DNA of 64,000 bases, taken from the NCBI GenBank assembly GCA_003952965.2, contig CM025855.1:27848907-27912906 (forward strand). Reading direction: 5' to 3'. This document shows, one piece after another, positions 1 to 11,096 of this stretch (its first letter is position 1; each line of letters opens with the position of its first letter). The position numbers and the translations under genes were made by a program. Source of the stretch: Morella rubra (Eukaryota; Streptophyta; Magnoliopsida; Fagales; Myricaceae). The notes below the pieces were generated by a model that did no database searches, was not told the origin of the DNA, and saw nothing but the letters and a program-made list of their open reading frames with translations.

Positions 1-623
1 CTATGGTTTTAATTCTCATACACAGTATATGTTCTTTTTAATTCTTGTAGCTGAGCATATATCATCCCTTTACTTCTTTTTTGAAGATTATACAATTAGT
101 GAGGGTGGTGGCAAAGGGAAATCAAGTAATTCTCTATTGAGAGATCGTTTGAGAATGCGGAGATGGGGTAGAGGTGGAGGTGGGATTTTGTGTATGTTAC
201 AAAGCGTTCAAGTTGTGTTGGGTCCTAATCTGAAGTGAGAGGGTCATGGGTCTAAAATTAGTGGAAGGTAGTGAGGTACTTGTATGTGTGTATTGCGGAG
301 CTTGATTGTAATGGAATTTAACCATTGGCATCATATTTAACAATAAAAAGACGGCTGGAGGTGGGTGTTTTGGATTGGCAAATCCCTCCTATTTTTTTGT
401 TATGCAGGATTGAGCTAAAAGGTTAAAAAAAAATTGAACATCTCCCGACCGTTACCAGTTCATGTTTGTGGTTATTTGGTGAGAGTTTTTTCCTTCCCAA
501 GGTGGGGTCTTGGTTGGGCTGCCACTTCTTTTCTCACCCTATTTCATGATTGTTCGTATAAATTCTATTTCCTGTCTCATTGGAAAACCACTCTCAGCAA
601 ACTTACCCTTTATGTTATTCCAG

Positions 624-3600
624 GTTGTTGATCAAGATGATATCAAGGCTCTGAAAGGAAGAAAGCTTATTGCTCCACAGTAATAATCATATTTTTTCCT
701 TTGTGTATTAAATCTTCTTTTTTCTGTGGGCTTTGCTTTATCCCCTTCATTACCTCGTTTTTTTCTTGGGTGCTTGTTTGATCATTTGATGTCTATGATA
801 GCAAGCTTTAATCTTTTTTTGGGTTGCTGTTGCTTGCTTTTTACTGTTGTAACACCCCCTTCCCTTCGGGTTAGGAAGGAAAAATGACCAGAATGCCCCT
901 GCTGCCAGATCTGGATGTTAACTATCATGTTTGAAAAGTTTGCACTTATTGCTTCCATTTGTCAATTATGTTTCAGGACATGGAACGGCTACTCAGTGAA
1001 GAAGGGTCCTGATTATGCTCCTCAGAGAAAGAAGTTTGTTGCTGATCTTACTCGTGAGATGCTTCAGAGGTACACTATGTGCTTTATCATTTTAGAATGA
1101 AATAAGTGTTAGTTGTGAAGGAAAATTAGATATTGATGGTAGTAATAATGTTTACTGAGTTTAGGAGTTGCATTCCTGTTGCCTACATCATAAGTTGTGA
1201 TTCCTTTTGACGGGAAAGCTGTTAACAAGCAGCAAGCAAAAAAGCATTGAAAGCGGAAAGAGAAGTTTTTTCAAATAAAGCAAGAAGAAAATAATTTATT
1301 TCTCTCTGCTGAAATAGAAGTTTGACCTTGTCTACTGGTTCAGTTGACTGCGAGAGATTATGAATTTTAGTTATTAACAGCTTTGGCATATAAAGTCTGA
1401 TGGATCTTTGTTGCTTGTGTGTGCAATTCATCCATGATACCCCTCTTTTTCTCTTCAGGAATATATAGAATTTGTTACTTCTTAACAGAAATGCAAAAAA
1501 ATTTAGTATGTGTCTGTTCTTTCTGTCTTCTTGGTCTGGCCACTTGTATACACTCTTTATTGGAGAATAGCATTTTGGAATACGTGTATGCATGTGAATG
1601 TGAATATATTGATATATGCAGTGTTATATGATTATCATGAGATCTCAGATGTTATGCAGACCTTTACTTAGTGTTCAGCCTATTATCTCACTACTTCTAA
1701 GATGGGTGTATCTTGTAGCCATATTCATTTGATCTTGGTGATGCCTTGTTGTGGTGTTTTTGGTGACGTAGTGGTGAATGGAAGAACTTAGAGTTCAAAG
1801 AGTACAACTTCAACGCAAAAGGTCAGCCTATTGAAGGTGGTCATCTTCATCCACTGAACAAGGCGAGCATATGCTTCACTTTCAATATATATTTTTTTCT
1901 CATCCTTTCATTCAATTCTAACAAACATGAAAGTGGTAATAGCATACATTTCTGCAAGGTAAAAATGACAATTTTTGTGCAACTATATCAGAGTTCAAGA
2001 GGACATCAATGTTGTGAAACAAAGTGATTAAGATAGCTACATCCTTACATTGTGTAATTGATTGATAAGTTGAGACATTTCTCGTTTTTTCTCGCCAAAA
2101 GCAGCAGTTTTGATCTTGTCATAGACCAATTCAATGGCATCGGTGATGCCAATCACTTGGTGCATGGAAATTCTTTCATATAGTATGGAGAAAGAAATAG
2201 CACAATTTTTTTAAAATTCAAGTATGGTTGGCAATTAATCACTTAGAAATAAACATTCTTATGTATGTATTAATGTGTGGGTTAAAAGATAAATAACAAG
2301 TATCAAGAGGTTTAAAATGTATCTAAAACTGGAAGCAAGGATAGATAATGATGGAACTCATTCATACTCCACAAAATGATGTTTGGAGCACGGATTTAAT
2401 GCTAGCTACCATGCTTATAATCCCTGATATCATCAATATACCATGCATGTCTCAATTAACTGTCTATCCCTGAAAGAAAAGCAAAACAAGAACATTGTTT
2501 TTTTATGCTTTCTCAACTTTCAAAATAACATGTTGTAAGACTTGTTTTAACCTCAAACATGTCCTAGCTATATGCCTCATGAACAGAATTTCCTGCCATG
2601 GTCCATTTCTTAATTTGCAATCATATTTTTCACATATAACTTATTGGATCCAAGCTGTGACTCTGTCCAATATGTATCATACATGGACGCTTTGGCACTT
2701 CTGAAGTATCTGTGCTTCATAGTAAGTAGTGGACCTCTCCTGGTTGACTACCCTTCTAATTATCTCAAGCTTATGGACTCTGGTCATGGAGGTATTGAGA
2801 AAATATTTCACAGAGATATTTGTGCTGAAATCAGGTTTTTCTGAAAAAGGTGTTGGACGTCATATTAATAGTGATATCAATTACCCAAAAATTATTTCAT
2901 TATCCCCTCCCCCCTCTCCAAAAAAAAAAAAAAATAGATATCACTTTGGCACCAGATTCTGTATTATATTGTTCATATCATACTGCTTCTGAAATGGCTC
3001 ACAATTTTCAGGTTCGACACCAATTGAGGATGATCTTTCTTCAGATGGGGTATAACCTTGATCTTTATCAGACACATTAGTATTTTGGCTTCTTAATTCT
3101 CTTTTCAAATTTTTCTTCTTTTTTTGGGCTTCTACCGGCAACAGGTTTGAGGAGATGCCAACCGACAGATATGTTGAGAGCAGGTAAGCTGTGTTACCTT
3201 CTCTTATTGCAAAATTAGTTATCTTGAGTTATCCATTAACCTGGACTAGTAATAAGAGGTTGCTTCCACCTTTCTCTGGGCAGTCCCCTAGGACTAGGAT
3301 GGTGAGTGGACGCCTTTGACAAACGTACTTGAATTTGTTCTAAAGGTATATGTTAAATGGGAAACATGAGCTGCTTTATGATGCATTCCTAAGTCTAAAG
3401 AATGATTTCTACTCAACCCTAATTTTGAAGAGCTGTCAAAAGCGTCGTCTTGAAGTACTCTTTTAGGAAACAAGATCCTGTAGAATATCTAATTTTATTG
3501 CGGGTCTTCACTTCAAAGGCTCCAATGCAATTACAGTTTGACAGAGAAATGAATCAGATGATTAAATTGGCATCCTTGTTTTTTTTTTCTTTTTCTTTTT

Positions 3601-5762
3601 TTGTAATCTTTTATGCTTCTGGGGAAATTTTTTGTATGTTTTCCCAAATATCTCTTCTTGTATTTTCTTCCTTGGGTTTCTAGTTATTACATTCCTTTTC
3701 TTTAGATGTCCATTTTTTGCAAAGCCACTCTTTCACCCCTTTCTGTGTCATTTTCAGCTTCTGGAACTTCGATGCCCTGTTCCAGCCGCAACAACATCCT
3801 GCCCGTGATTCACATGATACATTCTACCTGAAAGGTGTGTTTCACTTGATTGCTTGAACTGCTCCATCTGGTTGCCTTCTGATATTAACTCATCGTTCAT
3901 ACACAGTTCCCTCCACCACAAAGGAGCTGCCTGAGGATTATGTTGAGCGGGTGAAGCGTGTTCATGAGTCTGGTGGTTATGGGTCCAGGGGGTACGACAT
4001 GTTCTTTTACATATTAACTCAGGTTATTAGTTTTGGATCTCACTTCATTATTTACTCCAGCCTAAGTGAAGCTGTTATTACTTCACCCTTGCAGATATGA
4101 ATATGATTGGAGCAGGGAGGAAGCAAACAAAAACCTTCTGCGAACACATACGACCGCCGTTTCAGCCAGAATGCTTTACACGCTAGCCCAGGTGTAAAAC
4201 TGTTTAAATGTTTGATTGTCTAAGTTCTCTTTGTTTACTTTTCATTTTGATCATAAATTAGTCGCTGTCCCTTATTTTCTGCTTTACTTATTTTGGAATT
4301 GTTTGTTTCCATGATCATGTATGCAGAAACCTTTTACTCCCAAAAGGTACTTCTCTATCGATCGTGTTTTCAGAAATGAAGCGGTAGATCGTACTCATCT
4401 TGCAGAGTTCCACCAGATAGAAGGTAATTGGCAAGCTAACAAATATGAGATGGGGTGGTTTATCCCAATTCAAAGAGTGTTGGGGTTAGAATTCATGGGG
4501 TAGTAGTCGCTAGGACTGTAACTTCTTCCATGTTAGGGGTCTGACATTATACTAGTTTGTAGCATCTGTACAAGATGTGACAATTTTTCCCTGGAAATGT
4601 TTCTATTTTCCAAATTCGGATCTTAGCTACACCCAGGTTTCTATTTCAAGTCAGACTGGGTCTTATAGTTAGTTCTGTTGCAAAAAGTGCTAGGTATCCA
4701 TATATGCTCTGGTCAAATTGATACCCATCTTTGCTGAGCACAAGTCGACTTTCACCTTAACTTCAAACCAACTTAACATTACTTCCGCAATAGAAGGGTG
4801 ATGAGAGTGGCCCGTGTTCAGATCAGTCTGAAAACTCTAGATTGGATTTAGGGTTTGAATTATCTGAATAAGTGACCATACTTGTGCCCCAGCATCTGGA
4901 TTCTGGCTTGGTCCAACCAAACTTTCTAGTTCATGTTTGGCCAGAATTACTTGCGGCGATTTACATCAAAAGAAAAGCATACTGGGCCTAGCTAGATTGT
5001 CAGGATGTGTTTCTACTCAACTTGCTAAAGTTTCCAGGCTGAGCAGCACTAGTTGGTTCTCATGTTGACCAGATGAACAGCCTATGTTTAGGTTAAGACT
5101 GCTGGATCTCAGTCTGGATTCAGTTGCACTGTTGACATGAGCTTCAGTTAGAGCCCAGTGAAAGTTCTGGTATTCCGTTTTCATTAATTAATCACTTACC
5201 TGGATTCCTGCCTCTGATTTCAGGCGTGATATGTGATCGAGGCCTTACCCTTGGTGACTTAATAGGAGTCCTGCATGACTTCTTTTCTCGTCTGGGTAAT
5301 ATACTTGCATTCTGCTGGAAATTCAATTTATGGACTGCATCAAAGAGCTTGGCATTTTGTTTTTCTACTTAAAACGAAGCTTGCTGGTTCTGTTGTGTAT
5401 AAAAGGCTTGAGCTCGTGAATTAGTGACCGATTAGGATATTGTAATGTTGGAGCTCTATTTGATATTCATCTGCTGCTTCCAGGCATGACCAAACTGCGT
5501 TTCAAGCCTGCTTATAACCCGTACACAGAACCTAGCATGGAGATTTTCAGGTACTGAATCATCATAAGTTTCTCTATCCAAAGTTGTTTCATGTAGGGCT
5601 ATCAGAAAGTTGATGTGTTGTCCTTCGTGTTTTCAGTTATCATGAAGGTTTTGGGAAATGGGTAGAGGTGGGAAATTCTGGAATGTTTAGACCTGAAATG
5701 TTGCTTCCTATGGGATTGCCGGAAGATGTTCGTGTTATTGCATGGGGCCTTTCCCTTGAAAG
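624..5762 (+). CDS. Phenylalanine--tRNA ligase alpha subunit, cytosolic (partial)
   Basis: Class II aminoacyl-tRNA synthetase subunit that charges tRNA-Phe in the cytosol as an alpha2-beta2 enzyme. Twelve exons read in one continuous phase: 624-679, 977-1069, 1772-1862, 3012-3049, 3145-3183, 3758-3834, 3907-3991, 4095-4191, 4327-4423, 5224-5295, 5484-5550, 5637-5762. Family landmarks are [35 protein letters not shown], the motif 2 region [20 protein letters not shown], and motif 3 ending in GLSLER. The N-terminal part (about 160 residues in the family) lies before the window; positions 1-623 look like intron. All introns are GT-AG except the third, which appears to be GC-AG (AAG|GCGAGC at 1862/1863). 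After GAA-AG|gtacg at 5762 the family continues for about 30 residues (a segment like PTMILYG-DNIRDLFGHK), but no such exon was seen before the next gene. Product call is firm; completeness of the gene is not. Confidence 0.93.
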
Positions 5763-7540
5763 GTACGAAAAAATTTTGTTTTTAGCTTGAATCTTGTGGT
5801 TTCATATGCATGTCCATGCAAATTCAATAGAAAAGTAGGAAACGTAAAATACGATTCTTTTACACAATAACAAACAATATTGACCTTTTTTTTTTTGTAT
5901 GATCCTCGGGATATACTTTATGAGATCTATGGATCATTATGATTATTATTGATCCGTAGGATTACTTTCTCTTTTGAAGCCTTTTAGTGAACTGCTTGCA
6001 GCAGGTGGCTTGCTCATCAAGGCAAACCCTATATGTTCGGGGTTTGAAGGATGGCCTATTTTACCTTTTTTTTTTTTGAACAGTTATTTGTTATGACTTA
6101 ACTAGACAAGTAAAAGAAATTATGGAAGACTTAAGAATCTTAAATACTTGTTCAGGTTTTGGTATTTCACTTTTCTCTTTTCAAGGTTTTATTGTTTTGG
6201 TACTGGGATGTTGATTGAACCCCTGAGATATTTACCCTTGTTGTAAATCCATATAAAAATCCGTGATTGATTCTGGCCTTGATATGGCATTAACGCATAT
6301 TACCATCAATCTCTATTATATAGCTTATTCAGTATATACCTGTCTTTTATATAAATCAAAGATTTCAAGATCTCTTTTTTATTATTTTACTCGTACCCAG
6401 GTTATTGTTTGAAGTGGCGATATTTGTCGAAGTGTATGATTATAGTGAGATAGATACCTTGTTGTAATGGCATGAAAATCTTTGAAGATTCTGCCTTCTT
6501 TTCGCATTACCATCCGCTATTCTATTTGGGGACTTTTCAAGTTTTCATAACCTTCTTGGTACGCCTTTTGCTTTCGAAAAAAGGTTAACGATTTATTTGA
6601 AAGAAAATGGACTACATATAAAAGTAAAAACCCATTTAATCCATTTCTATGGATTTATTAAACACTTTTCATTTGTAATGAATCTCGTCAGCTATCAGTA
6701 TATATAATATATAGGCAATAAAAAAGAACATTAAATACCAATGAAATCAATCATAATTTTTGGCTCTACACCTTTGTTTTCCAATAGCTATTGAAGACCT
6801 GAAGGATTTTTGTGAAACTATCCCGAAACATGTTTTGGTCATTTTGTCTCGGTTGAAAAAAAAAAAAAACTCAAAATCTCAAAAAGTCAGTCAAACACTG
6901 TTACTTTTTACATAAACTTCAACAAATTTTCATAAAAATTCTATTACCTTTAAAACAAAAAATTCTTACAAATTATCTCCTTACTTTTTTAATTGAACTT
7001 CAATAATTTTTTTATTAAAAAATTACATTAAATCATCTCTCTCCATCTTTTTAAAAATTTCAATAAAATCAAATATCTTTAAAAAATTTCACTAACTTGT
7101 ATAAAAACTTATAAAACTCCAAATATTCACGTGATTGTCAAAAATCCTAAAGACTGTTGTAATTATTAATGGTATTTGAGTGCCAAAATTTTAAGCCTAA
7201 TTAAAAAATTTTGGTGGCATTTGTTTCCCGAAATTTTAGAAAATATTCTCGAAATTTAAGAATCTTTTAAATATTAAAATTTATAAAACTTTTAGAATGT
7301 GTATAGATGTTGAAAATTTTGAAATGTATTTAGCTTGCTTGAAATTTTGAGACTCTAAAATATCAAGCAACTGAATTTATAATAATTTCTTTCCCATTAA
7401 ATTATTATTTTTATTATAATATTAATTTTATTTTTTTCTCACTTCACTCACTCACAGATACCTTAAATTTATCTTCATTTTTTCAGCTATGATCATAATT
7501 CAAAATTTTTGATCTCCCATCAATTTACTATTTTTCATTA
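5763..7540. other. Gap between PheRS alpha and bL27m genes
   Basis: This AT-rich stretch should hold the last PheRS exon, but no acceptor followed by the expected C-terminal codons was found. Reading through the donor adds Tyr-Glu-Lys-Ile-Leu-Phe-Leu-Ala and then a stop. From about 6855 the DNA becomes low-complexity and AT-rich, described separately. No other gene was seen. Confidence 0.6.
6855..7375. repeat. AT-rich MITE-like element(s)
   Basis: Strongly AT-rich DNA with blocks such as AAATTTTAGAA, ATTAAAATTTATAAAA and GAAATTTTGA that recur at 11.6, 38.0, 58.9 and 63.0 kb. A GGCATTTGTTT motif near 7212 resembles the ends of those copies. The boundaries are approximate, and more than one element may be present. 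Confidence 0.4.
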
Positions 7541-7544
7541 TACT

Positions 7545-7702
7545 GTTGGATTTGGGCCGTTTTTCTGTTCGAAAAGATCTGTGGGTCCTCTCTCCATAAT
7601 ACAGAAGAACAAAAGAGTAACCCTCGAGAGCTACAGAGAAACACGCACAACCGGGAGCAAGAAATCGTGGGTTCCCTACCTCGCCGTACAAACCCGCCAC
7701 AG
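7545..7702 (+). other. Probable 5'UTR exon of the bL27m gene
   Basis: A less AT-rich segment ends in CCGCCACAG|gtaatcctct, a good splice donor. The next suitable acceptor, TCCACAG at 8631-8637, lies just before the bL27m start codon, giving a leader intron of about 0.93 kb. The left end (transcription start) is a guess. ORFs inside it are not conserved-looking. Confidence 0.5.
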
Positions 7703-8638
7703 GTAATCCTCTATCAGTCTCTGTCTGTCTCTGAACGTCTTTTTGTGTGCGAGATTCATCCCTGGGTTCTATCCATTCTTTTAACCATGCTGCTTTAGCC
7801 TCTTAGGGGTCTTTAAAATGTTTTTCTTCGAAAAATTTCTATCCCTGGAAACCATAATCGCCGACCCCTTCTCCCATTTCCTCGAAAGCTAATCTAACAA
7901 AAAGAGGTAAAAAGAAGGAGAAGAGTCTTTAACACCAGAATTCTCCAAACACTGACGGTGAACAACAATCATTTGGTACATGTTATTTTGCTTTCCAATA
8001 TTATTAGGCGAGTTGTAGCTGGCGAGTGAATGTAATCTGCAGTTCTTCACAAATTTCAACTTCATAATTTCATAAACCTTATTAGTGGTTTAAGAAGATT
8101 CAGTATCATGCTTATTTTGTGCATTTCATTCCTGTTTCCGCATTCGCAGAAAGCTATATCTGATTCTAGAGTAGTGTATGTACATATAATTCAAAATGGT
8201 ATTTGGGGACAATATTACATTATTCAGGCACTAATTTGGCCAGAGTTGGAGATCGAATTGTAGATGGTCTAGAAGGGTTTGGTTCTGACTTCTGGTAACT
8301 GTTCTGGCTGTCTAGTTCAACCATATATGTAGCTAAAGAAGGATGTATCCTCGAAATATATGCAAGTTTGAGAAATGAAGAAAACAACCCAAGCAAAAAG
8401 GAAAAAACCAAAAATTTGGTGGCAGGAAAAAAGTCATTCAGTGTAGAGAAGATGTGAATGCAAAGTATTAACCATGGATAATTTTATGTAAGTGAAATGG
8501 AGATTGGTTTTCTTGGTGGCTCCGGCCTTCTGTGTTCTCCAATGTTCCTCTTTTCATTGTTCAACATTGTCAGTGCTGTTTGTTATGTGGTCATTTTGGC
8601 TTCAGATTTGGGCTTTGTCTCATTCTAGAATCCACAGG

Positions 8639-9328
8639 ATGAATTTTGCAGCATCTTTATGCGGAAGACTGAATCTTAGGGAGCTGGTTGCTAATGTTCC
8701 TATTTACAGCAGTGCTAGGGGTACAACTCATATTACTTTGCTTGTCTGACTACTTGTTTCATATATATGTTAAGAGAATGCTAGTTCTAATGGTTACATT
8801 GCTACCCTGAATATAGAGGTTTCTGGAGATAAATTAAGTTTGATGTTTAGGCGCTGGGCTTCCAAGAAGACTGCAGGATCTACGAAGAATGGGAGGGACT
8901 CGAAGCCTAAGAATCTGGGGGTGAAGAAATTTGGTGGAGAGGTAACTGACTGCTTCTTTAGGTAAAGTTACGACGGATAGAAACAACAACAGTAGTAGGA
9001 ATCTAACCACAAGATAAACATTGTAAGAACCATCAGGCGTGCTACATCGTTCTTGTTATGTAGTTATGGTTGTTCTCTTTTGTTATGTTTGCAGAGAGTA
9101 ATACCGGGAAATATCATTGTACGTCAGCGTGGCACCCGTTTCCATCCAGGAAACTATGTTGGCATGGGGAAGGATCACACCCTTTTTGCTTTGAAAGAAG
9201 GCTTGGTCAAGTTTGAACAAAGCAAACTGACTGGACGAAAATGGATACATGTCGAGCCTAAGGATGGTCATGTGCTTCATCCTGTGTATGCAGAAGCTGC
9301 GGCTCAACAGCCGCAGGCAACTGCTTAA
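8639..9328 (+). CDS. Large ribosomal subunit protein bL27m, mitochondrial
   Basis: Component of the mitochondrial 50S subunit near the peptidyl-transferase centre. Three exons, 8639-8720, 8817-8941 and 9095-9328, join in phase to 146 residues. The start [17 protein letters not shown] is typical of plant mitochondrial L27 and supplies a targeting region. The bL27 domain runs from about residue 40: [19 protein letters not shown], then the signature [15 protein letters not shown], then [14 protein letters not shown] and [16 protein letters not shown]. Exon 2 starts at 8817 rather than at the nearer AG before GCGCTGG, because only 8817 keeps phase and yields the extra segment [14 protein letters not shown]. 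It lies about 2.9 kb after PheRS on the same strand, and the leader has its own intron. The tail after the domain is short and Gln/Ala-rich. Confidence 0.95.
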
Positions 9329-11096
9329 TTCTCATTGTCCACACTATGTACTGGAGTTTGCAACTCTTATGCCCCCAAGTTCATAAGTTTTGAGTATCAA
9401 ATGAAAACTTGTTGGTAGTGATTGTAGTGATACGTGCTCTGTCCTTGCTTTGATTACTGTCTTTTGGTGCAATTAAGTGCAACATAAATATTTTTTATTG
9501 ATATTTTCAAATGCCACGCAATTATGAAAGACTCGTTCAGAGCGTACTAGTGAATTTCATGGTCTTTGTGACTGCGTATGGCCAAATTCTGTCATGTTTT
9601 CCTCTGTTGTCTCGTAAATTGCATCTGCTGTTTCAGTTTTATCACTTTTATGTCTGTGTGAACTGCCTAGGGTGTAAATTGTGGTTTATAGGCTGTCTTT
9701 AGAGCCTAATGTCGGTGTTCCCATGAAGGATCACCTGGTTTTCTTTCGTCCTTTAAGCTAGCTGTGGTTGTTATTTAAGGTACGTTTGTCTTTTTTTTTG
9801 TCTGCGTTGGACGTTTGTTTCTATTTGGCACACACGATTTTTTTCCCTTTTCTTTTGCGTATTTGTTTTAAATCCTACATGTGGGATTGGGTCTTTTTTT
9901 CTTTCCCTTGTTAACGTAAGTTTAGTAATCAAAACTGGAGCCGCATCAAAATTTCAGATCAGTTCGGTGCTCTTAGCTTCTGGCTCGTGCAAAGTGCAAG
10001 GAGAAGTACTTTTTACTCATAGGAATAGCCCAGGCTGATTGTGAAGCGAATGAGTGTCTGTATCCCGAGTCCGGTTTGGCTCTCATTGCGTGTAAAAGCC
10101 CTCCTGAACATTTGTTCAAAGGAATGTTGTTAAAAGGAACCGGGTTTCCATGAATAATTCGAGGACGAGGATAGTGAGAGACTTCTTTTTGTCTTAGCAG
10201 AGACACTGGCAGTTATGAATCAAAAGACCATGTCGTTCAGCTTAGCCCATTGAGTGAGTTAAAACGATACCATTATGTTTGTTTCTCTTTTGACTGATCC
10301 GTGTCTCGCTTACTGGCGGCCTAATCCGATTTAACCTCAAATCCCACTCCGAACCCTCGAAACCTTGAAAGGAAGCGATAAAAATTAAAGGTGAAAGCGA
10401 AAACACAATCAAAACAAATAATGATTTTATTCTCACTTATCTGATAGTATTTTTTGCTACTTCGAGAGGGATCTCACAAAGTATATTCTGGCTTACAATA
10501 AGCGTGGGATCATTAGTATTTACCTGGATCACTCATCAGCTAAACATGTGCTGATCCCTGGGAAGGTAACTAAAGCCTTGGAGGAAATTGAACTGGCATC
10601 AGTGTTGATAAGCACAAGGAAGCCATGATCACTTCCGATTTAGAGGACCAGCTGGTGCTGATCTTCAGTAAAAGGTTTTTTTTTTTTTTTTTCACTTGGG
10701 AAGATGCTTGCCCCCCGTTGTTTTCAAGGGCATATCGGTACCGTGTCACGAAGGAATGCTGCCTTTCCAACGGAAGAAGTCATTTATTCCCCTATATGCA
10801 CGTCGTTTCCACCGTCCCATTTGTGAAATGTGTCATCTGTCTTCTGATATCCCCGTCATTTTTCATCAATGCATTCCGCTTTTCGAATAGAAAAGACATG
10901 CCATTTTGTCCAATCGCAAAATTCATTTGCTTCGGCATTCCCGAAAGCACATATCTGTTGCCTCCAAGAAGGCTGGTCATCCAAGTATTCGTGAACCCCA
11001 GTTCGTTTTGACCTGGGAACACTAATGCATAGTGCACCACTCCTTCCACGATTCTCTAAGACGATTTTAATTTGGAGATCACTGCCCTGCTGCACT
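9329..11096. other. Intergenic, tail-to-tail between bL27m and MTERF2
   Basis: Probably the 3'UTRs of two convergent genes. No gene is recognised. On the plus strand 10453-10627 is an open stretch without a start (YFERDLTKYILAYNKRGI...) that could not be assigned. On the minus strand 10792-11095 has two overlapping open frames directly after the MTERF2 stop, most simply its 3'UTR. A poly-T run lies at 10677-10691. Confidence 0.45.

Noticed and set aside
10570-11011. Overlapping open frames on both strands around 10.6-11.0 kb as genes
   Set aside because: No domain or consistent frame; likely the 3'UTR of MTERF2.
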